Below are positions 23,364 to 36,021 of a DNA stretch of 64,000 nucleotides, one piece after another; the first letter of the stretch is position 1; every line of letters begins with the position of its first letter. Position numbers and translations under genes: made by a program. Location of the stretch: NCBI RefSeq assembly GCF_958979055.1, contig NC_084892.1, forward strand, positions 4,729,501 to 4,793,500. The letters are read 5' to 3'. The DNA comes from Alnus glutinosa. Lineage: Eukaryota; Streptophyta; Magnoliopsida; Fagales; Betulaceae. The notes beneath the pieces are model-generated. The model saw nothing but the letters and a program-made list of their open reading frames with translations, made no database searches and was not told where the DNA came from.

Positions 23364-25945
23364 ATGCTTGTTTATGCGAACAGTTACCTGAAGTGTGGGA
23401 TATTTGGAGTTTCACACTTCCATAAGAGAGATTGTCACTTCTCCGTTAAAAGAACATGGAGCTTAACTTTGTTGCCAGGTTGTGTGGATGCACGTCATCT
23501 GACTAGATGCAGTAAGCCTCATTCCCAACAACCTGTAGGTTCAGGGTTACATGTAATCCATGTATGCTTTTATGCATGATTTTGATAAATAATGAGAAAC
23601 ACTTAATCCCATGACTTCAAAATAAAATCAGATAATTTGTTTGTCCAAAAAAACTGGAGATAATTTCTTTAGGCATTTTGTTAGAGAGATTAAGGTGAAA
23701 AATTGGGGGGGGAGGGGGTTGATTTGTTTGTTTTGGTGTTGGCGGTGAAACTGGACCATTCACCTCAGGATTTCTAATCCTCTGACCGGACCTCACAAGT
23801 TTCAGGAAGATACTTGTATGACATTTCAATTTCTTAACTTGCTATTATTCTTGATTGGAGAACTTTCCAGAATTCCTAGCAGACAACTGCAGTTATTGCT
23901 TGAGTTGAACATTATCACATATGCAATTGTAAATTATCCAAACTAGGAAAATTATGACATTTACGAGACACTAATTGGAAATGCTATAGAGACTGTTACA
24001 GAAGCAAACATGATGCATGTGATCACTGACATACACATAAACTTTAAATATCAACCACTGCAATGTTCACGCCACATGCTTCAAGTTTTGTTTTAACTCA
24101 TGTCTGAATGTTTATACACCTAAAATTAGTGCACACTGAGATGTGGAGCTCTCTGAAGAAAATGGAAATGTTGTGAAATGTTGATCCTCCTAGGGATTGA
24201 CTTCCTTGGTACTGTACTTTCTTACTAAGTTCAGGAAGGAAAATGTGAGTGATGGGAACAAACTGTATTTTTCTTGATAGATTTGTAATAAAAGAAAATT
24301 TTTCTGGTTTCTGGCCTTTCCTCTGGCTCTTTTATAATTGTATAAGTAACCCCTTATCTTGATGTATGGTGCAAAAGATTAACCTTCAATTGGCTTAATG
24401 TAGTAGGAGTTGGATATACAAACTTGTCATCTCAAGTCATGGAAAAGATGGGAAACAGTATAGTTGTGAAGGAGTACTTGCAAGATTTTGATGTCCCATC
24501 TTCATATGAAACTGCCATGGAAGCACTTTCCTCTCTCATTACACGTAAGAAACGAGGAGACAAATCATCTGTAGGTGGTAAATATGGAAAATTGGAAAGA
24601 ATGTCCGAGTATCTTAAGGTAACACTAGTGCAATTCTTCCTGCACATTTGAATTAATAATGCTGTATACTTGTAACTTCCATACATATTTGTCATGTTAG
24701 TAATATGCTTTATAAAAATGGCCAACTTACCCAGAAAAGCAAGAAAGTGGCACAGATGATAAGGAAACTGCCAAAGGTGAATAATATCCAGATTGATTTT
24801 ATTTATGTAATATGATTCTATTCAAGTAGACAAAATAAGAAAAGATACTAGAAAGTGACAAAAACGTTACTGACTCCACGTCGTCGGATCCCTCGTCGTT
24901 TGCCACCTAGGTGTTTCTACTTTTGTAGACTTTCTTAATTTATTAGTTGTTCCTACTGTTTAGGGGCTCTCTTGTATACTTCCCGTGTATTAGGGTTGCG
25001 CCCCTCTGCGCTTTTTATTGAATTTTAAATTACTTATCAAAAAAAAAAAAAAAATGGCCAACTTCCATCAGCTTAAGTGTTTCGGTTTTATTTTTTAATG
25101 AAATTCTATTACTTATAATTTTTTTTAAAGAATTCAGTTCAAAAGTTCGGTGGGGGGGGGTGCAATTGCTCACAATAATTGCCATCTTTTCCTTGAAGCT
25201 TTCATTTGGTTTTAGAAACAGAAAGTGGTCATTGAAGTTTACTTTTGTAGTTCCTCATCCAATCTGAATAAATATATTTTGCTAAACAGAATTCTCTAAA
25301 GATTGAAACATTCAATGCACATATTTTTTTTTAACAGATTCTTGGCTTGGAAGCACATATAGATGGGCTCAAAATAATCCATGTGGCTGGAACTAAGGGG
25401 AAGGTACTCTTCCATTTATAATGTATTATAATAGTTGTTTGATAGACCAGACTAGCTTGAGACTTGTTGATATGAAATTCTGATCTTACTTAAATATTTT
25501 ATCTAACCTTGTTAGTGATAATATGTCTAACATAGTTACCAATTCCGTAAAGGACAAAGCATCTAAAACTTTGAAATGCATTATCATTATGTAAGCACAT
25601 GTATGGTTGTTTGACATGGATACAAGGCTAATTTGAGATAAGTGACAAAAATATCAGTTGATAAGTTGCTAACATCAGTATTCATAATTCAGTGTTTTGA
25701 TCTCTTCATTTGAAAGGAATATAAAAGTGAGAACTGATATTTTATTATGACTTTTTCGTAGTTGAATTGCTGTCGCTTAATGGATCCAAATTTCAGGGTT
25801 CTACATGCACATTCTGTGAGGCTATTTTAAGGGAGTGTGGTTTGCAAACCGGACTCTTCACCTCCCCTCACTTAATCGATGTGAGAGAACGATTTCGTAT
25901 AAATGGGTTAGTGTTCAAATGAATCACAATATCAACTTTGTCATT

Positions 25946-26043
<98 letters not shown>

Positions 26044-29000
26044 GCGTTCTGGTGATGACATTAATACCCTAAAACAGTCCCATCCTAGAAATTATTTTAT
26101 TGATAAAGGAAACTATGGTTTTTATTAATAGAAGATTTTTATTATCTTCAATGTATTGTCATAGGATGTCTATAAGTAGATGAATGACCAGTACCTATGA
26201 AATTCTACAGGTCTCCTGATTTGTGGTGTACAAGAAAACAAAAAGCAACTTGACCAGAAGATAATTTTGGACCTTCAATTGCTATGTAAATAACTATGAA
26301 GTCTCATTTGCATGCTCTTTCTAGAAGTTGGTTAAAGCACTAGGAGAATCATTTTGAACTTCTTTTTTGATATTATGGCTGAATCTCTTGCCAATATTTA
26401 TGGCTTCATTCGTTTCTTACGGCTGTTGATTGAGATGTAAAGGTGTTTAATATAATTATTATAGTCACTAGTTATTCCTTCAGGTTACTTGAGCATCTCC
26501 ACATAAATGTATTGATTAGTAATCTCCAGTGGAAAGTAAACCTGATAATTTTACTTTGATGGAAGCCTCTCTTTCTCTTTTGAAAATAGGGCATAAGAGA
26601 AAGTAGGCTTTCTCTTTTGAAGACCATGTTTTCAACAAAAATTAACCCTAGCTTCTCTATGTTGTATCACCATCAATTGATAATCTTTAAAAGTCATGTT
26701 CTTTGTTGGTATGAACATTCTCTGCAGAATACTCATGACGGGCTTTGCACCATCAATTGATAATTTTTAAAAGTCATGTTCTTTGTTGGTATGAACATTC
26801 TCTGCAGAATACTCATGATGGGCTTTGATTGCCTCTGTAGGTTGGACATATCTGAAGAAAAATTTCTACAGTATTTCTGGGATTGTTGGAACCAATTGAA
26901 GGTTTGATTTCTTTCTTTATATGCTTATAAGAAGGCCAGATAAGCTAGATTCTCTTGAAAGATATAGTTTTTTTGAATTGTAAAAGAGCACTTTACATTT
27001 GAGTCTTAGACCCCAAGCATGGTTCATAAGCACCTTTGAAATTGGACTCATGGCATTTTGGTTGTGGTCTTGGACCTGCTGTGATGGGATTCTGTGGAAA
27101 TTAATAGTCTTGTACATTATAATTCTGATCCTCTTGTATTATTTGTCTTGGGTATTTTAAATCACTCGTAATTTTGGGTTGCTAGTTTTTGATAGTAGGT
27201 GTTGAATCTCTCTGACTCTCTGAGCAACTTTGTCTACTAGAATGAACAGTGTGGTGGTTGGTTAGTGTTTTAAATCAAAGGGAAATGCCTCAAGATAAGA
27301 AGCTAGTATGTACGCTTAAAGAGAAGTTAAAGAACAGAGTTATGATTGTTATCCTTTCAAACAATTTGCACGTTACAAAGATGACATGTTAATGATCAGT
27401 CAACCTTTCAGAGCTAGTGGTTATTTAATTTGGTTATTCCTAGCATTAGCTACCTGCTGTCTTTTGCTTGGAATTTCTGTGATTTTCCATTTGCAGTGCT
27501 TGTGTTCACTGACAGTACATCACTTGCGTTTTAGTGGTGGTAAAACTGATGTTTAGGCCTAAATTTTGAAGTTTATGTTTACACTATTGTATAATGCATC
27601 ACACAGTATTAAATATCTTGACAATGTATAGCAACTCATGTAATTGAATCCTCTTTCCACTTCAAAACCACAACTTATAAATGGCCTTTTTTGATTCTGG
27701 ATGTTTAAAATTGCAGGAACATGTTACAGAGAACCTGCCAATGCCTCCTCTATTTCAGTTCCTCACTGTTTTGGCTTTCAAGATATTTATATGTGAAAAC
27801 GTTAGTAATGGATCTTACCGTTTGAGCTTAGATGTTTTCTTATTTCCTATTTTGGGACTGGCTAGGCATCTGCAATGCATGATTTTTTTCTCTGTTTCTT
27901 TATTATTTTTATTTCATTTATCTCTATGTAGCCTAGCAAATTTGCACAATGTTATTTCCCTTGGCTGAGTATATGAGTGTCAAATCATCCAGAGATATAT
28001 TTCATCAGAGAAGTTTGCTGGTCTCACTAAAAGTTGAATCTTTTCTGATGAAGATTCTATGATGATCTTTCTGCTAGGTTGGTTTCCATGTTCCATCAAC
28101 CAGCAGTAATTGTAAAGATTTCCAAAGATAGATCTCTCTCTCTCTCTCTCTACATATATATGTATGTATAGACAAGCACACAAACATGTATTCGTGTGTA
28201 TATATATATATATATATTCAAACCACTCCCCAACCTTAGGTTTCCTCGCGATTTTGATTTAGTCTTTTGAGTTTCCAAATTCGACAATTAGTTCCTTAAG
28301 TTTTACCTAGGTGAGGGATGGCTTGGACCAGGGGGATTTTGGGGTGATTCGGCCACCTCACTTGGAGGTGGTCCGGCCACCACCCCAAGTGGATTTTTTG
28401 GCCACCCCCTCCTAAGTGGATTTTGAGGGTGGTTGAGCTACCTCCTTGCCTTGGGGTGGTTCGAGCCATCCCAAGTCCTTGACATTCCCCTCAAGTGGGG
28501 GTGGTTTGGCCACCAGCCGGTCTAGCCCCTAGATGAGGGGTTGGCCACCTGGAGAGTGATGGCCAAACTACCCCCACCCTCACCCCCCTCAATCCCCATC
28601 TCTTACTTTTTCCTTTTTATTTTTGGGTGCATGAGTGCCATATGAATCATTGTGCATTTTTGTGGCATTCATGCAGTGTGCCGCTATGTTAATACAATTA
28701 TATTCCTAATTTGATTATCTATCATGCTAAGCGATTTATTGGGGTAAAAGTTGCATTCTGATTAAAGCAATGCTGCTTCTTGAGTGATTGTGTTTGGGGA
28801 TAATTCTGTCACTGAAAACAGTTCCTATCTGTAGGTTGATGTTGCTATTATTGAAGTTGGTCTTGGGGGCACGAACGACTCAACAAATGTGGTATGTTTT
28901 TTTTTTTTTTTCTTTTTCTTTTTCTTTGGGTTGGGAACAGAAGTGGTATGCATCTGTTTGTAGAGTTACCTAGATTCATTTTTTCAAGCTTTCAAAGTTC

Positions 29001-32000
29001 TAATTTTAGGGTGTTTAAAGCGTCTATTATTTATTTTAGTTTAAAAACCCAGAAAAGGCACAATAATAAACAAAAGCTTGAGTCTTCTTTGTAGCATTTA
29101 TTTGAAAATATTGCAAGCATAAAATCAATACGATGGTTATGAAGATTGGTGATAAACCATGCAGATTGAAAAGCCTGTTGTCTGTGGCATTACATCTCTG
29201 GGAATGGATCATACTGAGACCTTGGGTGCGTCCTTTATAACTCGACAAGTTTGCTGTTTTTTGTTTTCTGTAAATACAGTTTCTATCTCAATGTCTAATA
29301 TATGGGAATTTATAACTTTCTATGGAGTGATTTGTTTGTGATGCATTTGTTATCTAATATCCGGTTGACTCTTATTACAAACTATTTTTCTTTTGGTGTT
29401 TTTCTTTAATTTTTCAGTATCTGTTGTGCAATAAAAGTTAAGTAATGAGAAAAGGAAACAGATGTATCTGGATGCCTAAGCTAGATATTAACTGTATGAC
29501 TTGCAGGAAATAACCTTGCACATATAGCTTCACACAAAGCTGGAATTTTCAAGGTATAAAACTCCTTTAAGAAAATCCAACCATAGTGTATCTGGTTATC
29601 GTTATTAGTGGGTTATTTATTGCAGTATTTCTGGTTTGATTATTTAAAGTTGCAGTTTTGATTTACAATTGTTTTCTGAACTGGGTTGATTTCTTCCCTG
29701 CACCTGAAGCCTCAAATTCCTGCATTCACGGTGCCCCAACTTTCTGAAGCAATGGATGTCATTCTGCAGAGGGCCCATGAGCTGAAGGTAATCATATTCC
29801 TCATCCTATTACCTGAACTAAATCATGATAAAGATTTATTATTATTATTTTTCTCTTCTAGCACCTGGTTTTGTAGCTATGTCTTGGTGAAATTACTTGC
29901 GTTGGCATGGCCTGCTGTTTGCTATTTTTATTGTCAAACACATTAATCATGAATTCCTAGTTCATGAATTGGTTTCATTATGGACCAGATAACTATTTTA
30001 TCTTTTACTAGGCAGATTGGATCAATATTTGAATCTGATAGAGCTTTATCATATTTGGTCCCTCTATTTTGAATGTCAATATAATGTTATAAGAATGCTT
30101 TCTTATGTATCTGTAATTCCATGTGTGTTTGTATGCTTGTTTCTTTGACTGAACTTGTGTTCTTGTATTTATAAATAATAAATTTACCACCACAGAACTA
30201 CATTGATTATGCATATAGTACTATGGTAAATTATTTATTGAATTAGTATAGGTTTAACTCACACATTCACCTGCAATCATATGGATTTGTACAATGTTAC
30301 GCTCCTGCCGGTTAAATGCACACTCAAAACATAAATGCATGCGTGTGCGTCCACATGCACACACACAGAAAAATAGTCTATTGAATTGATAATGATGTAG
30401 CTGATAGATCTATTCTTATCTATTGCAGGTTCCATTAAAAGTGGCGGCACCTCTTGATAATGAACAGTTGAATGGATTGAAGCTTAGCTTGTCTGGTGAT
30501 CATCAGTTCATTAATGCTGGTCTCGCTGTTTCCCTTTGTAAATGTTGGCTTCAAAGAACAGGAAATTGGGAAAATCTATTCCAAAATGTTGGTTGAAATT
30601 CATCTGCTCCTGGTTTTTGCTTTACATGCAAACTATGACTCAGTATATCTCCAGGCTTGTTAAACTCACAGAACCTTCCTAGTCATGACAGTGTAATGGG
30701 AATGTTGAGAAATTGATCAAACATAAAACGAAAATACACCCATATTAGACTGCTTTTATTTGCATTTAGGAGGTATGTGCTTATCATTATGTGTACACAC
30801 ACGATGCACACACAGGGAAAGAGAGAGAGAGAGACAGAGACAGAGAGATTGTTTTCTTTTGAGTGGGCTGTAGTCAGAAATCTTTGTTTCCATAGAAGCA
30901 CAAAAAGGATATGTATGGTGTCTAATATGTCGTGTAAACCAACGGCCTTTTGGCTAAATGGTATCTCCTTTCCCCATAAATAAGTGGTAAAGGGTAAAGT
31001 GTCGGGTTTGGTATTGTTGGGTGTGGATATTATATTTACATTGAAAAAAAAAATTAATTCGTGTAACCTTTTACTTTTATTATTTAATTATCTGGACACT
31101 TGAGAGGTCATTGGCCTTCTTACATTGGCAGTATGGGGTTTAAGAATATATATATTTTTTTCTTTCCTTCAATATTTCCTTTTTTTTCCCACCTTTAACT
31201 GTCTTAGCTTTGAATGTAAAATCAGGATATCCAGGAAGCAAATTTGCCTGAGGCTTTTCGAAGAGGTCTTTCAACCGCACATATTTCTGGGAGGGCTCAG
31301 ATTGTTTATGATACTTATTCCCAATCCTATAATGCACTCAAAGTTTCTGACAATCCGTGTGGAGATCTGGTCTTCTACTTGGATGGAGCTCATAGTCCTG
31401 AGAGCATGGAGGCTTGTGCCAAGTGGTTCTCTAGTGCTGTGAAAGGAAACATGAAATCATTATCTATTTCTTTTAAGGTTGAATGTTTGGAGGAAGTTTG
31501 GGGGAATGGTCACATCCAACATGCAAGTAAGAGCAAGGAGTCTGACAAATTATCAAAGCAGGTAAGAATCCATAATAAACAGCCAGATGTAGTTTGAAGG
31601 TCTATGTTTTGAGGTGTCTCTGGACAGCTTATGTTGATCCAGTTATCATGGCTTACATATTTAGTGATGGATGCTTTTGTCCATTTCTAGATAGATTATA
31701 ATGGAGATTAATTGGCTTCTCACATACAGTGCTTATACATTGTTGTAGATTCTTTTGTTCAATTGCATGGATGTGAGAGACCCTCAGATTTTACTTCCTC
31801 GTCTAGTGAGCACATGTGCTTCCTCAGGTATTGCTGCTCAAACTTAAACAGATATTCTTTTTCTTTTTCTTCTTTTTTCATGAAATCATCTGTCTACTAC
31901 GCATCTGAGACTTCACTGTTAATCAAGTACCGTGGAGATCTATTTATTGCTAAGCTGAGTTCAATCCATCAGTGACTAATTGACATTAATCAGAGTTAGC

Positions 32001-34331
32001 TGTATGAGTTTGGTTTTATTAGTTTGCTACATTTATAGACGTACTTGCTCAACAGTTTGCAAAATTTCTTCTTATCCACCTCAATTTACATCCTCTGCTT
32101 GTTCTAGAATTCTTACAAAGCCTTAAATCATATCACTTTATTCCAGTGCTAGTGGCATTTATTCTATTCCATATGGCCAAATCATCTGAATCAACACTCA
32201 TCTTTCTCCTGATTAGGCCTCTACTTATTTCTTGGAAAAAAAAAAAAAGAGAATAAATAAAGCTATGGCGTGATGCACTGAAAAATCAAATATGGTGATT
32301 CACATGCTTCATTCTGGAATCTGGACAATAACAGGCAAACAAATTCTACTTGATTTTGTGAGCAGAATTTCCAGAAAATATTAATTGACAATATACTATG
32401 ACCTACACAGTAACACCGCTGGCAAATAACAGTGGAAGCAGATTCCAGTTGATTTTGTCGGTGGAGCTTTCAGAATTTAGAGCCAATGGCATGGACTCTT
32501 TTTTGTTTTCTTATCGGTTAACTCACACACTTAATGGGACTTGAACCAAAGACCTCATCCATACTACATACTTAACAAGGGTGGAAGTGTCATTTGATCC
32601 AAAGGCTGTTGGCACACTAACTCAAGAATGAGGTGGTCTTTTGACTCTCAGATTTTGTGCTAAAAAATGACGACATGAAAACGTAGCCTTAATTTTTTTC
32701 TCTGCCTTGTTTTTCTTTCCATGAAGAATTATGCATGATGAGACTTAGAGTCTGTGTTGAGATTTAATATGATTTTGTGCAGGAATGCATTTTACAAAAG
32801 CCCTTTTTGTCCCAAGTATGTCAACGTACAACAAGGTTACTTCTGGTGCCTCAGTCATTCCTTCAGATATCTTTAACAGGGATTTTTCTTGGCAATTTAA
32901 CCTCCAGAGACTCTGGGAAAAGATTATCCATGGGAAAGGTATACCCCGTCTTTTTGGCTAACTCTTAAAAGTTTCTTGTTTGTTAATTATGCTGTCAGTG
33001 TCACTAACTGTTTATCCATGAGATATCAGTGTAATTCAACTTTTGTAAATTATCTTGCTGCAACCATTAAAGATTCAGTGTGATACTTGAAAGGGCTTAA
33101 TCCACGAGTCTTGGAACAGCTCACACTTGTTCACGATTCTTATGGTAACCCTTGCTTAACTCATTAGAGGATTTGATTTAAGAATTATTCCTGTTGGGAT
33201 CAAGGGTTAGTTGAGTTGTGTTGTATTTAAAATTTGTTCATAGAGCTTTTTTTTTTTTTTTTTTTTTCTAAGGTTTTGGTTCCATGCTGGTGACATTAAA
33301 AGCACACCACTATGATCCTGAAGTGTGGTGTACTTTGATCGCTGACCTGTGAGGAGCAAAAACATCAGCACCATGTTTTCTTTTTCGATATTCTTCTTTG
33401 TGTGGGTTTGAGTTACACATGCGCTTGAAATAATAGTGCTATTATATTAAAGCTTTTAAAGACTGATCTGACCAGCAAACTGTTGTTCTGTTCACATGCA
33501 GAAGTAGATACTTCGCTTGACAAGGGTGCCAAGATGGACACTGCAAAGATTTTACCTCCTCATGAATTTCTTTATGAGGATGCTTCTCATTGCAATCCTG
33601 CGGATAATAATTTTTCTTGCAGTGCAGTAATGCCTTCATTGCCATTGACGATAAAATGGCTGCGGGATTGTGTCAAAGAAAACCCATCTGTAAGAGTTCA
33701 GGTAAGATTACTATCTGAGATGGCAACCTGTTCTTTTTTTAACGTGATGTTGAAATGGCTTAGGCTGCATATTTGGTTTCAGAGAAATAGATTGGGCAAA
33801 CTAGTCCTAAAAATTCACTTGATTCTTGTTTGAACACAAGAAATGGTGAAAAAAATTCTCCTAAATGATTCGGCTTCATTTGACAACGTTTTTTGGAAAA
33901 ACTTTTTACTTTGTAACAAAAAAGCAAAAGCATTAACAAACAACTTCAAACACAAAACACTCAAAACCACTTTCACCGTTATGTCACATCATAACACTTT
34001 TTCACCTAAAAAAACGACAGGCACCATCTAAAAAGTGTTATCAAGCAAACCCGAAGTGTCGTTCCAATTTTTTCCTTTCTCTAGATGGTTATGTTTCTCT
34101 ACCTGGAATTTTAAAAGTAAGCTGGGATATGGGTTTTCTGGATGTGATTTGTGCATGATAAATAATGATAATGATATGACATCTTGTGATAATAGTACAC
34201 CCCACATGGGAGTCTTGACAGACACTCATGTTAACCAGGTGATCATTATTATGCTTATTGTTGATTTACAGGTTCTTGTCACTGGATCATTGCATCTGGT
34301 TGGGGATGTACTAAAGCTATTGAAGAGGTGA
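23364..34331 (+). CDS. FPGS: Folylpolyglutamate synthase (FPGS)
   Basis: This enzyme adds glutamates to folates using ATP. Exons: 23364-23538, 24407-24618, 25338-25403, 25797-25906, 26841-26901, 27717-27800, 28835-28891, 29165-29225, 29507-29553, 29710-29787, 30429-30587, 31226-31561, 31749-31827, 32783-32938, 33502-33701 and 34272-34331. The full model is 646 residues. Starting instead at the internal ATG 24439 gives 577, both in phase to the same stop. From the internal start, the P-loop GTKGKGS is at about 78-84, followed by [56 protein letters not shown] and the C-terminal [17 protein letters not shown]. The first exon is basic, Ser-rich and nearly free of acids, like an organellar transit peptide; an in-frame TGA precedes its ATG. 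Joining of the first two exons is my inference; all others are well supported. Confidence 0.93.
24714..25064 (+). mobile_element. 5'-truncated L1 LINE 3' end in an FPGS intron
   Basis: An insert at about 24729-25053 is bounded by ATGGCCAACTT at 24718-24728 and 25054-25064, longer if the adjoining As are counted. It ends with CTTGTATACTTCCCGTGTAT, TGCGCTTTTTATTG, TTACTTATC and poly(A), the usual tail of plant L1 LINEs. No ORF2 remains. It lies in the intron between 24618 and 25338 and leaves splice sites untouched. Confidence 0.85.
25950..26040. repeat. (CT)n microsatellite, about 45 units
   Basis: An uninterrupted CT tract of about 91 bp in the FPGS intron after 25906, starting 44 bp from the donor. 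Confidence 0.97.
26668..26827. repeat. 80-bp direct tandem duplication
   Basis: Units 26668-26747 and 26748-26827 begin CACCATCAATTGATAAT and differ at two positions seen by eye. Each contains a pyrimidine tract ending TTCTCTGCAG, which looks like a splice acceptor. The array ends 13 bp before the true FPGS exon at 26841. Confidence 0.95.
28230..28620. repeat. GC-rich repeat block in an FPGS intron
   Basis: Multiple copies of GGTGGTTCGGCCACC-like words alternate with their complements. Similar words occur at 56160-56650 and in the centre of the foldback element at 19640-19690. This suggests a degenerate foldback-type insertion. I see no clear ends or target duplication. Confidence 0.4.
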
Positions 34332-35320
34332 TGTAAACTAAAGACGGTGCTACCAAAAATAGGGATCATCCAAAGCATTCTTTTTCACTCATTTGCATAG
34401 CAATATAGCATTGATTTTATACCACATTGTTGAAGCAGCTAAGCTTCTAAATTTCATCATAAGCCTGCCCAAACTGATAATGTTCCTTTTGTAAGTGGCA
34501 TTCCAGTGATTTATTTTGTATAAGGGAATATACTGCTTGATGTTTGTACCATTAATAAAAAATAAAAAAATAAAAATTGATTTGGTGCTTTATCATTTAT
34601 TCATGGTTAAAAGTTTCTTGTTTTCTATGAAGTAAATTCTGATTTGGCTTTTGAGTTGGTATATCTGATGCACTGAGAATGTATTTAGACAGTCTTGCTA
34701 ATGCAGTCATCCCACTGTTAATGCATTAGGATAGAAAGTAAAAACACATTAAGCCCTTAGGAGGTCCTTATGTTGCGTGTCGGGTTCGAATTGTGTCGAT
34801 GCATAGGTATAAGACTATATAGGTCAACTCTAATCCGACCTATTTAATTAAACAGATCAGATCTTTTAATTTGTAACCGTTAATTTTGTGTCGGATTTAC
34901 GAATCGTATAAAAAATTCCTAACCCCCCTTTCCAAAAAGTTAAATCTATGTTTTCACCCACTTCTTTAAATCTCATCGATGACCTCTTGGATTACTAGTT
35001 AAAGCACATGCACCAAGCCATGCTATCATTTTCAAGCATCTCTATATGTATCCATTTGGCAACATAAGACAGTGATCACATGGATATTAACGTGGCACTT
35101 AAGACAGGGATTACATGGATATTAACGTGGCACTTATTAAGGTTGGAGCAATGTTGTCCTGTTGCGGCCATTTCGCTCTCAAGAAGAAGTATTAAAGCCC
35201 ATTGGATTAGCATAAATATTTTACAAATATTATATACACATAATATAATATTTTGTTTTTTGAAATGTTATATACACATAAATATTTTACAAATATCTCG
35301 CTCGGTTACATTATATTTAT
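34332..35320. other. Intergenic between FPGS and KOB1-like
   Basis: The FPGS 3' untranslated region probably occupies the first 200-250 bp. A 36-bp tandem unit containing ATGGATATTAACGTGGCACTT occurs at 35079-35099 and 35115-35135. No gene is visible. Confidence 0.45.
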
Positions 35321-35324
35321 TAAC

Positions 35325-35745
35325 TTCACTTTTAACTCTCGATTTTCACCCATTTTAAAAGAAGGTATTTAAACTTTAAAAAGTCTTAATTTAATGTATC
35401 CATTTTTTAGAAAGTTTCAATATCAGTCATCCGTTATAATTTTTCGTTAAATCCTGTCAAAATTCTCAAAATGCCCTTGTGTTTATTATTTTTTTATAAA
35501 AAAATTATAAATTTTTTCAAAGATTCAGTCATGGATATTTTTACAAATTTCGTTAAATTCTAACCAACACTTAAATCCTAGTAACTTTTTTTTTTCCTAA
35601 AAAAAAATTGATATTTTGAGAATTTTGATAGGATTTAACGAAAAATTGAGATTAAAACTTTTTAAAAAAATGCATACCTTAAATTGAGACGTTTTAAAAT
35701 TTAAGTACCTGGTTTAAAAAAAAGGGTGAAAGTTGACGAGTTATA
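35325..35745. mobile_element. Long inverted-repeat MITE upstream of the KOB1-like gene
   Basis: The left arm (CACCCATTTTAAAAGAAGG, TTTCGTTAAATCCTGTCAAA, ATTCTCAAAAT) is complementary, with gaps, to the right arm (ATTTTGAGAATTTTGATAGG, TTTAACGAAAAATTGAG, AAAAAAGGGTGAAAG). Arms are about 130-170 bp, around an AT-rich centre near 35520. The right end lies about 280 bp before the KOB1-like ATG, inside its likely promoter. Confidence 0.7.
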
Positions 35746-36021
35746 AGCGAATTTCTCTTTTTGTTTTCTTCGAAATTCCAGCTTTTGTCGTAAGAACAAC
35801 AAAACACAAAAATAAGCACAAATATGAAAGATTTTAGCCGGCAATGCCAAACGACAAAACGGCTCTCTCCTACAGCATTTGTCTTCAATCAATCTCCTTC
35901 AGGTTTCATTTCTTTTTAAATTCAAGGACTCTCTCTCCCTCGCTCGCTTGCATTGCGTATACAATAACACCGAAGAAGTAAATAAATATATGCGCCAAAG
36001 AGTTTCTCTTTGCAACGTCTC

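Noticed and set aside
25835..26128. Plus-strand frame with a long (LS)n stretch
   Set aside because: It is the FPGS exon 25797-25906 read past its donor into the CT microsatellite.
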